Assembly (NCBI RefSeq): GCF_011075055.1 | Contig: NC_058151.1 | Location: 4,916,251-4,980,250 of the forward strand | Direction: 5' to 3' | Source of the DNA: Mangifera indica | Lineage: Eukaryota; Streptophyta; Magnoliopsida; Sapindales; Anacardiaceae | DNA: 64,000 nt | Shown: in pieces, positions 55,097-64,000 of the stretch | Layout: each line of letters begins with the position of its first letter | How positions within the stretch are numbered: the stretch's first letter is position 1 | Program-made: the position numbers and the translations under genes | Notes under the pieces: generated by a model | The model's input: only the letters and a program-made list of their open reading frames with translations | The model's database searches: none | What the model was told of the DNA's origin: nothing

Positions 55097-56649
55097 AATG
55101 ACCGAACAACCTTTTCAGTAGAAATGACAAAGGTACAATCGTCAATGAAGTTGATGTAATATCTATTACTCTCATTTAATAGATATGGAGAAGGACCCGA
55201 CAAATCACTGTGAATTAGATACAAAGGATGTGAGGCTGTAGAAGCAGAATAAAGAAATGATTTTTGCTGGTCTTCACAAAACGACAATCAAGTTTTCCTA
55301 TTGAAGAACCTACTTGTTTAAGAACATTCTCAAGAGTTTTGATACTGGGATGCCCAATCCTTTTATTCCATAAAGAAAGCCTTCAAAATTATGGCTGTTC
55401 AACAGTTGTGTTATGAAATTTAAAAAAAATCTCTAAAATAATTATTCGAAGGGCAAGTACACATAGACTCATAATTGGACTTTGGAGTTTGACTAATGAG
55501 TTTATATAACCCATTCTTCAGAATTCCTTGCAGTGAAATAATTCCAGTGTCTTTATCACTAACTAGACAACTATTAGCATTGAATTCAAATATGATATTA
55601 TTGTCATCAGTCAGATTAGAAATACTCAACAAATTTTTAGTGATTTGGGTTATTCACGACTTCTGTTTAAATACAAATATTTATCAAAAAAACATAAAGG
55701 GCAAGGAAACGAAAGCAATCCCTATTTCCTACTTGAAGTTGTTGCTTCCCAGCATAATGCACCTTGTAGCTCAACTAATTTGCATTTGAAGTAACATGGT
55801 TTGTCGCCCCAAATCCATGTACCATATGAGATCATTAATTGTACTAGGTGTATCTACAAACTCCTAGCATTGATATTCATGGTAGAATTCTCCTGAGTTA
55901 ATTGCATTTCACCAGAACTACCAGCATTCATTTTTGTGACCAGTTGCAGCAGCATAGGCTATTTAAGTGGAAGACAAATTATTGTGCTAATCTGTGTCAC
56001 TTAGGTTACATCAAACCTGTGATAACATTGAGTGTCATATGTCCATTTTCTCCACACAATTGACAGATTATCCTTGGTTTCACAAAAGGTCCAAAAGACT
56101 TATTCCCACCTAAGGTTTGTTGTATTTCCAAACTAGTGTTAACTAAGTATTGAAAACCCAACCTTCCACTTATAAGGTATTAAAATTAATAAAATCAGTT
56201 AGTTTTAGAGTAAAATAATCATTTAACCAATAATATATTAAAAATAATAAAACTTTATTTTATTTCCTCCTCAATTTAGAAAATTAACAATTCTCCCTTA
56301 AGATTAAATTTTGAAAAGTTATATTTTCCTCTATTAGGTTTCCATTTCTCTGGTGCTCTTTCCCTCTAACGATTGTGGTTAAATGATGATTTTATTCCTG
56401 AAACTAACTAATTCTATTAATTTTAACAATCTATGAGTGAGAGTTTAGGTTTTCAATAATTTGCAAATACCAGAGGATTCAACACACCTTGGGTGGGAAT
56501 AAGTCCTTTGGCCTTTCACAAAATTCCTACGTCTTCCCTTCCCTTGTGCATTCATAAATCCACTATTATGTTGGGAGTTTGGAAAACCAAATGGTAATTT
56601 GGTGGACACACTTCCAGTATAATAGGCTTCCTTATGTAAGCAATACTGT
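55097..56649 (-). pseudogene. Copia gag-protease-integrase fragment with nested insertions
   Basis: Minus-strand reading from right: gag tail near 56649-56524 (NAQGKGRRRNF); the MITE; gag zinc knuckle CQLCGENGH near 56075-56040; protease-like WYMDLG..NHVTS near 55835-55795 (D.G motif worn); pre-integrase SISNLTDDNNIIFEFNANSC near 55625-55560 and GILKNGLYKL near 55510; then integrase PLYLIHSDLSGPSP near 55230 and NRYYINFIDD near 55165. It stops there and meets the LTR-like sequence at 55096, so RT and RNase H are deleted. The family MITE at 56088-56513 splits the gag, and a CACTA element truncates the right side at about 56650. Confidence 0.8.
56088..56513. mobile_element. MULE-type MITE family C, copy 2 (426 bp), with 10-bp target duplication
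   Basis: Left end GGTCCAAAAGACTTATTCCC; the reverse complement of the right end is GGCCAAAGGACTTATTCCCA. Perfect target duplication TTTCACAAAA at 56078-56087 and 56514-56523. Inverted similarity extends about 170 bp inward. Removing the element and one duplication copy rejoins the copia gag in frame (GRRRNFVK then PRIICQLCGENGH). It shares its TIRs and AT-rich inner parts with 13454-14351 but lacks that copy's GC-richer centre. Confidence 0.92.
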
Positions 56650-57227
56650 GACTACACCATAAAAAGTCTAACGCAACAGTTGATTTTCATTGCCAAAGGT
56701 TCATAAAGCCGTAAATTTATACTTTAGGCAACAAAATCACAACTGCTATTAATGTCTCTGCTGCATTAGGTAATCAAATAAGAAATAGAAGAATAAAAAA
56801 CAAAGTCATATATTGTAAAAAATAATTTTCAATTCAAAGTCAAGTAATCTAAATTTGTATAATAAATAGTTAACATAAACAATTTTAACACATTTCATCA
56901 TAATCCAAAAAGATAATTTATGTTTTTGATGAAAGACATCTTCATAAGACACCAAAATCACAAACCTCCTTAATAATTATAAAGTAAAATGCTCACTCTT
57001 TTTTCTGTCATCATTGATCACTATCCTTAAACAAAAAAGAAAAAAAGATCAATTAAATTATTATTTAACCAAATATTAGAATATAAATTAATAGATCACT
57101 ATGTGCTAACATGTCATAAAAATAAATAGTAGCAATTAGGATTATCATAATATTAAAATATAAAAACTACAACCCACCCTATATTTGAACTAACAACTCT
57201 AACATATGATCCATTGTGGTAAAATTT

Positions 57228-57240
57228 CACTACAACAACT
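57228..57240. other. Internal CACTACAACAACT word
   Basis: A perfect CACTACAACAA-type CACTA terminus lies 580 bases inside the presumed left end. It could be the true terminus, a subterminal repeat, or the end of a second nested element. No matching partner is visible in the window. Confidence 0.3.
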
Positions 57241-57537
57241 AATAAAATTGAAGAAAAATACAATTACATTATAATTTTTCATTAGTAAATACAAGTCAAA
57301 TTGCAATTTGAAACAATTTATAATGAAGTGCTTAAATAATCACCAAACAAGCTTATCATAATAGTTCTATAAGATAGATGATGCTAACTTTTAAAGTAAA
57401 AAACATCATTATCTTTCATCGTTTCGTGCACTTGAAGCATCTTGAATTGAATTAACTCCTGCAATCAATAAACCAAGTGCATCCACATTCATATTTAGGT
57501 TAACTTGTGTTATTTGCTTCATAAGCATTGATAAGAC

Positions 57538-59560
57538 CTATTGTTCCATTGTTGCTTTTTCAACTTCCATCTTTTCTTTTATTTCATTGATTTCTTTTGC
57601 CATTTTTTCCTTCTCACCTTCCAATTCTTTTTTCATTTGAGCAAGTATTGCCCTCTCCGCTTCTAACTTCTCTTCGACTTCTATCTCCAATGTTGATTTT
57701 ATGAATACAATACACTCATTTGAAAGTTTATAGGTATCCCTTGATACTCCTTTGCCTCTTAAGTCAGTTGGTGTAATGTCTCTCCCTATCAATAACACAT
57801 GACTAGATTATTCTTGCCTCAATTCAACTATAACTTCTTCTAACCTCTCACCACTCTCATTGGGATTGCAACTCTTCAATTCTAGCCTATAAACCATAAA
57901 AAAGTCAAATTGTATGTGTTATAAGAACTTAAGTTTGAAAATAAAAAAAAAAAAAATTGGTTTGTTATTATCCTATCTAGACTAGGATTATAAATAAATG
58001 TGTAAACTTTGGAATAGATGATTCATATTGGTTTGATGAAATTGTTAAATCTTTTCTCTTGGTTCTTTTGATGACTTGTGAACTTATCTATAATGTCTTT
58101 TTGTGGCATTCAAATTTAACTTATCACTATCCTTCTCATATGTTCTTATGTGTAGTGTCAATTTATACCTTTAGATCATGTCAATTATAGACATTGGGTC
58201 AAAGTTTTTATACTTTGATTCATGTCAAGGTTTTCTTTAATTTGAAATATGATTTAACTTTCCTGGGTTCTTAGCTTCCTTATTTGCATACAAGGTCTCA
58301 TAGTTTACTTGTGAGGTTTGCATCAGTTGCTCAAACTTTTTGTTTTAAGATAAACATACTATTCTTTCCCTAGTCTTGTCATCACCTTGATGTACACGTC
58401 CTTCTTTTCTTTTACAGGTAGTTAGACATGTTTCAACCTTGGTAGGAGGTTTTTGTTCTCCTTGTAACAAGAACAAATCACAAGCAACAACTTAAAACTC
58501 AAATCCAAGTGAATAAATAACAAATTTGACAAAACTTATCAAATTATGGTAAATTCTAGCAAAACTTTTTTGACTAGCAGTGTGCATGTCATGTTGATTT
58601 TTGTGATTTTTAATGTTGATGTTAATTATTTTTCTATATAAAATTCCAAATTGGCAAATGACATCTCAAAGAATATTAATTTATTTTTAACTTAGAAAGA
58701 ATTTAACCTACATATCATCGTCATTCTAGTATTGAATAAGTTTTTTAAAATTGGTTCTAAAATCCTTGATGGATGGTGTTCCATTCTTTCTTCATTAGTT
58801 CCATGCATCTCACATGGCATTCATCACTTATTTTTTACTTTCTATTAGAAGAATATATATTCTTTACATTAAGAACAAATGTATCAAAATCATCAACACA
58901 AGTCATAAACATTAAGTGTAAAAAAAAAAACAGTTATTAGTTCTTACATTCATACATTCCCAAATTTGATCCCTCGATGGCATTTTTGACCAAATTAGTA
59001 TAATTTAATGGAGCTAGTTGTTGATTTTGTGCCACTATACCACACAAATTTTTGAATTTAGTTAATGTTTTTTCATCAGGTCTTATTGGTTGCTTGTGAG
59101 CATTTAGTATAATTGGCTTGTGATCTTTAAATTACCTTAGTTAGATTTCTTTCATGAGAGTTGGCCCTTAGTCTTCTTTTTTCAAGAGCTACATGGAAAA
59201 ACATTCATCAATAGTGTTTTTCATTATAATTTAAGAAGTAGAAAGTGAAAAATATGCAATAATGATTTACCTTGGTTATTCTCATATTGACTTGTAGTAT
59301 CATAGGAGTAATTTTCATAATCTGCTTCACATTTTCTTAGTTACACTCATTATGAAAAGAATGATCATTAGGAGAAGTTGGCTATTCTTGATCCCTGATC
59401 ACATCTTCCAAATGATCTTCATTTCCTTGATGTTCAGATAATTGTAGCCCTTGAACTTTTTTGTGGCTTTTCAATCCAAAATAACTTGACAATGATCTAG
59501 TTGGACATAACACTTTTCTGTGTTCATTCTTCTTTGAACTTGGTTGTTTCCCTCTCTCTT
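57538..59560 (-). pseudogene. CACTA second gene: Transposase_24/TNPA-like remnant
   Basis: Minus-strand frames from right: CPTRSLSSYFGLKSHKK near 59515-59460; KPIILNAHKQPIRPDEKTL.KF..LCG near 59105-59025; a middle part with LIKKEW-like and TCLT-like segments near 58790-58400; and the C-terminal coiled coil at 57798-57538 (TPTDLRGKGVSRDTY, then Glu/Lys/Met-rich heptads). This matches plant Transposase_24 proteins, which have a conserved N-terminal/central domain and a coiled-coil end and are thought to bind subterminal motifs. Frameshifts or introns separate the pieces. It is treated as degenerate. Confidence 0.65.
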
Positions 59561-59599
59561 TATTTATACACAAGAAAAAAAAATTAAAAAAGAACACAA

Positions 59600-60949
59600 T
59601 GATTAGAAACTAGAAGCTAAAGAAACATTCAGCAATATATATATATATATAGAAAAGAAATAAAACAATAATTGAAAATTTTATATATAATAATGCACTA
59701 TTGATTAAACAATATATAATAATGTCATATTGGTTAAACATCACCAAATGCAACAACAATAATTCAACATCTTAGAAAAGAAAACACAAACACCAAAAGA
59801 CAAAAACAAAGTAACCACAAAACAAAGCAAAAAACAAAAACTACTAACTTAAACACTATACAGTCGCTAATATAGTTTATACTTGAATTGGATATTTAAG
59901 TGATTGATTTTGGTTTTTGGCTTGTTTCACCACCAAGTCATGTGTCTCTTGTTGAGAATGCATATTTACATAGTGATCAACCAATTGTTGTTGCATATTG
60001 TATTGTTGTATTGTTAAACTTTCAAGACATTCTTTGTTGTTTTGTGACTATCCTTTAGCTTTTTATGGTTGTCCAATTGGTGTTGCTAGTGGCTCCTTAT
60101 AGTTTTGGTGAAGACTAATTGAAACTGTTGCTCTCCAATTGATTTTTGTGACTTGTGTTGTTTTTGTTTATCTTTTCTCAAATAAAAGGTCTTTACACCT
60201 ATTGGCAGGTAGTTTCTTTTTTGTGCCTTTTGCTTTTCCCTCTTCATTGTACTATATTTGCAAATATTCAACATAAAATCATACTAGGTTGTCAACAAAA
60301 AAATGAATTGAAGAGAATTAGTGTAGCACAAAGCAATAGCAAGAAAATTTCTAGTTTCAAATCAATTGATTAACTAGCTTCATAAAAAAGAATGTTGCAA
60401 AATAATGAAATATTGACTAAAGGGTCCAAAAGTTAGAGCAGTGGAACTAGTGGTAGACTTGTCAGGTTTTCTAGATAATATAAAAATAAAAATGAGAAAA
60501 AATAAATTGGAAAAAGATTAAAAATAAGAAAGAATAAACACCTTTCAATAATAAAAGTTTCCTTTCAAGTTTTATCATAGTGAGCAACTTCAAAATATGA
60601 GTGCTTACAAAACTAAGAAACTCAAGTTATAAATTTTTTCTCATATGCTTAAAAAAACAATATCATTTAGATAATATTAATTAAATTGTGCATTAGACAA
60701 TTAGAAAAAAATTTTGTTTAAACTTTTAATAGGTTTGCTGATACAAAGTCATAGTTAATGAAGAAATCATTACCAACAAACAAACATAATTATCTACCAA
60801 CATTCATCCAATCCCAATCAATGTCATAAAATCTAAATCATCTTCTATGTTGTTTTCACTTGATATATTTGAAGGCACCTCAACAACTATACGCGGTAAA
60901 TCATCTCTTCAATAATTAACATGTATCTCAACATTATTTTTATTCAAGT
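59600..60949. other. CACTA interior between the two genes
   Basis: AT-rich. Contains a minus-strand Lys-rich open frame (60086-60274) of unknown meaning and a (TA)n run near 59636-59651. No domain recognised. Confidence 0.45.
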
Positions 60950-63900
60950 TATAATTATCAACATCTCTTAGGGATTGTCATTATTTCGTTCTACAAGAGC
61001 GAAGATATCCCACAGTACCTTCTTCATTACATAATGACAACCTTCTTCAATTGGATTTTTAACATAAAATACTTGATGAACTTGTGTTTTTATTACAAAA
61101 GGCTTATCTACATGGCATGTTTCTTTTTTAAATTGACCTTTGTAAGTCCATAATCATCTTTTTCTTCTTGAAACCAAAGTGCATTTGAACAAAACAATGT
61201 TAAAGACTTCCCAATAATCTACTTCAATAATGTCATCTAGTGCACCGTAGTAATTAACATCACCTATTGTTGGATTTTTATCTCTTGAACTTGTAAAACT
61301 TGGAGTTAATGTTGTTAAGGTAATTCTACTATCTTGCATCTTGCATTTAACATCCCTTGTCTTAGTGTAAAATTTATAACCATTGATAAAATATCTAACA
61401 AATCTCCTTGCCATTGAGTTTGAACCTTTGGACAACCAAAAAATATGATTCGGAATGTCATTAGCCCTCAATACATTATTTTGAAACTGAGTTGGAAAAT
61501 TGTGGCTATGCTTTTGTGCTCTTGCCCATCTAATTGCTTTAACATTACACTCTATCAAATTTTGATGTTCTCTATAATGATAATAAAAAAAATTATGATG
61601 TTAAATAATAGAACAAAACAAAAGACCATTAAAAAAAAAATGTTTAAAGGGTTATCATTTTACACAATGTATTTCTCAATGTCCTTATATTTACAATTGA
61701 ATAAGATCTATCGATGTGCTTGAGGCAAGGTTTCCTTATTAGTATTGATGTATTTCTCAATGTCCTTATTAGTATCCTAACCTTAGAAAAATGGAAGATG
61801 AATTTTCCACTGAAGTAACACTATCATGATTCCTTATAGAAGTGTTCAAAATTACTCAAAAATCGAACCAAACCAATATCCGATCTAAAATATAGGGTAA
61901 TCATAAAACTGGTTTGGTTACTATGAAAATCAAAATTTCGGTTAGATTTATGATTTATTTAAATCTAAAAATTGGTTCTTCAAACCAAACCAAATTTTAA
62001 ATTAAATATATAATAAAAAATTATTTTAATATTAAATATTGAAATATTAAAATTAAAAAAATTAAATTCTTATCCACTAAAGTCAAAAGTATTAATTAAA
62101 AGGTTTGAAAAGCCTAATTTTGTGGGCAGACATTAAAAAAATTATATTTTTGCACATTTGGTGTCTTTCTCTATTCTTTTATTTTACTCACTTCCTTTAT
62201 TCATTTTCATTGTTTAACTATTCAACTTATCATCATGTTATACATTGCTTCTTGCATCCTCTCACTTTACTAATGAAAACTCTTTTGCCTCTTTTGACCT
62301 AACTATATCGGTAAAGATTTTTGCCTCTTCTAACGAGGTTGATGACAATTTTAGTTTTTTTGTTCTTGTCTTAATTTAATTGAATCAAGTTTCAACTCTT
62401 TTGAATCTATTTTTTTTCTCTTCTATTATTTATTTAGCATCGAACAATATTTGACAATCTTCTTTGTCAACTTTTATTCTACTATTAAAACAAATTTTAA
62501 TATAGAATTTAGAAATCAAGTAACCAAAAATTTGGTTCAGTTATCTAGTAAAATCAATTTGGTTATCAACTAGTTTTTATATAAAATAGATTCAATTTCG
62601 ATTTGAAATTTTCTTTGAACTGAAAAATCAATTCAGTTCACAAATACTTCTAATCGATTTGGTTACTCGATTTTGTAAACTCTTAATTCCCTATATACCT
62701 ATTCTCTCTTGTCTTCACTCTATCATGCAAATATTTTGAGCAAAATGTCAAACATTCTTTTGCTAAATACCCTTTAACAACAGAACCCTTTGATATACTT
62801 CTATTACCAACAAATCCCTTCAAATTACATATATCTCTCCCACAAAATACATCCATTGATACACAGCTAGTCCGCCAAGCCTAAATTTATCTACTCTATG
62901 TATAGGCAAATGCACCATGATGTCAAACAAGTTAGGAGGAAAAATCTTTTGTAGTAGGCATAATACTTCAATGATTGCAGATTGTAAGTAATCTAAATAA
63001 TTTGGTTTTAACACTTTATTGCACACACCTCTTAAAAAAAACACCCAATCTTATTAAAATAGTTACAACATGTTTTGGGGGTGTCTTTTTGACAACATAT
63101 TATTACAAGTAATGCATGATAAAATGGGCACCATGGCTCTTGTACCTTGAAATCTTTCTCTTACCAACCTTAACACATCATGAAATATTCGAAGCACAAC
63201 CTTGTGGTAATTTTGCATCCTTCAAAACAAAACAAAGAATCTCTTTCTTTTTTGCTATGATGGAAAAACATGTTTTCGCTAACAACACATATTGGCCATC
63301 ATTTACTATAGTTGATTGTAATTCCCTTCGAATGTTCATGTCATATAAGTCATAATGTGCATATACAAAATCTTTTTTCTTTCTTGGAATGTCTAGTAAA
63401 GTGCCAAAGGTACTATCACAAATTTTTTTCTCTATATGCATCACATTAAGATTATGATGACATAAATTATGCTCCCAATATGGTATTGGAAAAAATAAAC
63501 TTTTTTCCCATGAAATTTCACTTGCTATTTTGATCTTTTTCGTCGACTTCCCAAATACATTCTCAAAATTATTTAAAAGTTCTCAAACATTAGTCCCTAA
63601 CAAAGGAGGAATGGATATTTCTTACTCCACATCACCATTAAAGGATCTCTTATCATGTCTCCATGGGTGATCCTTATCCAAGAATTTACGATGCCTCACA
63701 TAGCAAGTCTTCCTACTATGTTTTAAATATTGGAAGCTCATCTCATAATGACAACTAGGGCATGCAAGTTTTCCCCTCGTACTCTATCGAAAAGCATTGC
63801 ATATGATGGGAAGTCATTAACAGTCCATAGCAAAAATGCAAGCATTTTAAATGTTTGATTAGTGGAAGCATTATAAGTATCCATCCCAATTTCCCAAGGT

Positions 63901-64000
63901 CACCTCATTTCTTTAATAAATAGCTGCATGTAGACATCAATATTTTGACTAGGAGAGGATGGTCCCGAAATAATTGAAGACAAGATCAAATATTTTGGTT
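60950..64000 (-). pseudogene. CACTA transposase (tnp2) with DUF4218 and DUF4216, partial and broken
   Basis: Minus strand, reading from the window edge: SIISGPSSPSQNIDVYMQLFIKEM near 63980-63910, WEIGMDTYNAS near 63895 and FLLWTVNDFPSYAM near 63830, all matching tnp2 (Transposase_21). Then MHIEKKICDSTFGTLLDIP near 63440, LPQGCASNIS near 63205, and the DUF4218 block SAIIEVLCLLQKIFPP..FDIMVHLPIH near 62980-62900. After the hAT-like insertion come DUF4216-type blocks NYYGALDDIIEVDYW near 61260, VVLFKC-like near 61190, and VHQVFYVKNP near 61070. The order is that of intact plant CACTA transposases. Stops and frameshifts inactivate it. Confidence 0.85.
61837..62685. mobile_element. Non-autonomous hAT-like element (849 bp) inside the CACTA transposase
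   Basis: Left end TAGAAGTGTTCAAAATTAC; the reverse complement of the right end is TAAGAGTTTACAAAATCGA. Both are worn forms of the TAGGGGTGTTCAAAA type common in plant hAT elements. An 8-bp target duplication is present, ATTCCTTA (61829-61836) and ATTCCCTA (62686-62693), one mismatch. Subterminal AACCAAACC and GGTTTGGTT-like repeats in inverted order (61860-62000 and 62520-62670) also fit. It separates the DUF4218 and DUF4216 regions. No transposase is encoded. Confidence 0.82.

Larger units (their letters stand above)
56650..64000 (-). mobile_element. CACTA (En/Spm) transposon, continues beyond the window
   Basis: Left terminus GACTACACCATAAAAAG at 56650 (first base changed from CACTACACC), followed by subterminal motifs GCAACAGTTGATTTTCATTG and CCAAAGGTTCATAAAGCCG typical of CACTA ends. 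It carries two minus-strand gene remnants in the expected order: a Transposase_24/TNPA-like gene near the left end and a tnp2-type transposase with DUF4218 and DUF4216 regions to the right. The element lies inside a copia gag and is itself interrupted by a hAT-like insertion. The right terminus is outside the window. Confidence 0.85.

Overview
This window looks like a nuclear chromosome segment of a dicot, probably a woody eudicot. It is strongly AT-rich. Two protein-coding genes with plant-type GT-AG introns sit in a background of decayed transposable elements and long (TA)n tracts. The species cannot be named from the sequence alone.

The two intact genes are both on the + strand. The first (7850-12797, 8 coding exons, 531 residues) is a group III calcium-dependent protein kinase of the CPK7/CPK8/CPK32 type. 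It has an MGNCC acylation signal, a Ser/Thr kinase domain, an autoinhibitory junction and four EF-hands. The second (48779-54196, 13 coding exons, 775 residues) is a GH36 seed-imbibition-type galactosyl hydrolase/transferase, orthologous to Arabidopsis SIP2 (annotated as RFS2). It has a recognisable promoter with TATA, G-box and CRE motifs, a 5'-UTR exon, a leader intron and a poly(A) signal. Every splice junction in both models was joined by hand and keeps frame. The two genes are 36 kb apart and I see no functional link beyond a plausible shared stress context.

The rest is mobile DNA. From left to right: a MULE transposase scrap (1.15-1.52 kb); a degenerate Ty1/copia pol split by a GC-richer insertion that itself holds a foldback MITE (1.6-4.3 kb); AT-rich DNA and the kinase promoter; the kinase gene with two MITEs in its last intron; a MULE-type MITE (13.45-14.35 kb); a 1.7-kb palindromic Mutator-like foldback element with a 9-bp target duplication (15.85-17.55 kb); a degenerate copia gag-pol (18.8-22.0 kb) ending in an LTR; and an LTR-flanked cassette (22.03-29.19 kb). 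That cassette has no recognisable gag or pol. It holds a decayed hAT transposase and head-to-tail, same-strand fragments of three host genes: a PPR protein, NADP-malic enzyme and a lysine/histidine transporter. Next is a minus-strand copia element with both LTRs (31.47-41.0 kb), then AT-rich intergenic DNA and the SIP2 gene.

Right of SIP2 is a stack of insertions. A minus-strand copia fragment (54.7-56.65 kb) is interrupted by a 426-bp MULE MITE with a perfect 10-bp target duplication. It is then cut by a minus-strand CACTA (En/Spm) element (56.65 kb to beyond the window end). The CACTA element is itself interrupted by an 849-bp non-autonomous hAT-like element with an 8-bp target duplication. 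The insertion order can therefore be read as copia, then MITE and CACTA, then hAT.

The most unusual items are the retroelement cassette with three captured host-gene fragments, the palindromic minisatellite-armed Mutator-like element, and a possible alternative SIP2 first exon that would add a transit-peptide-like N-terminus.
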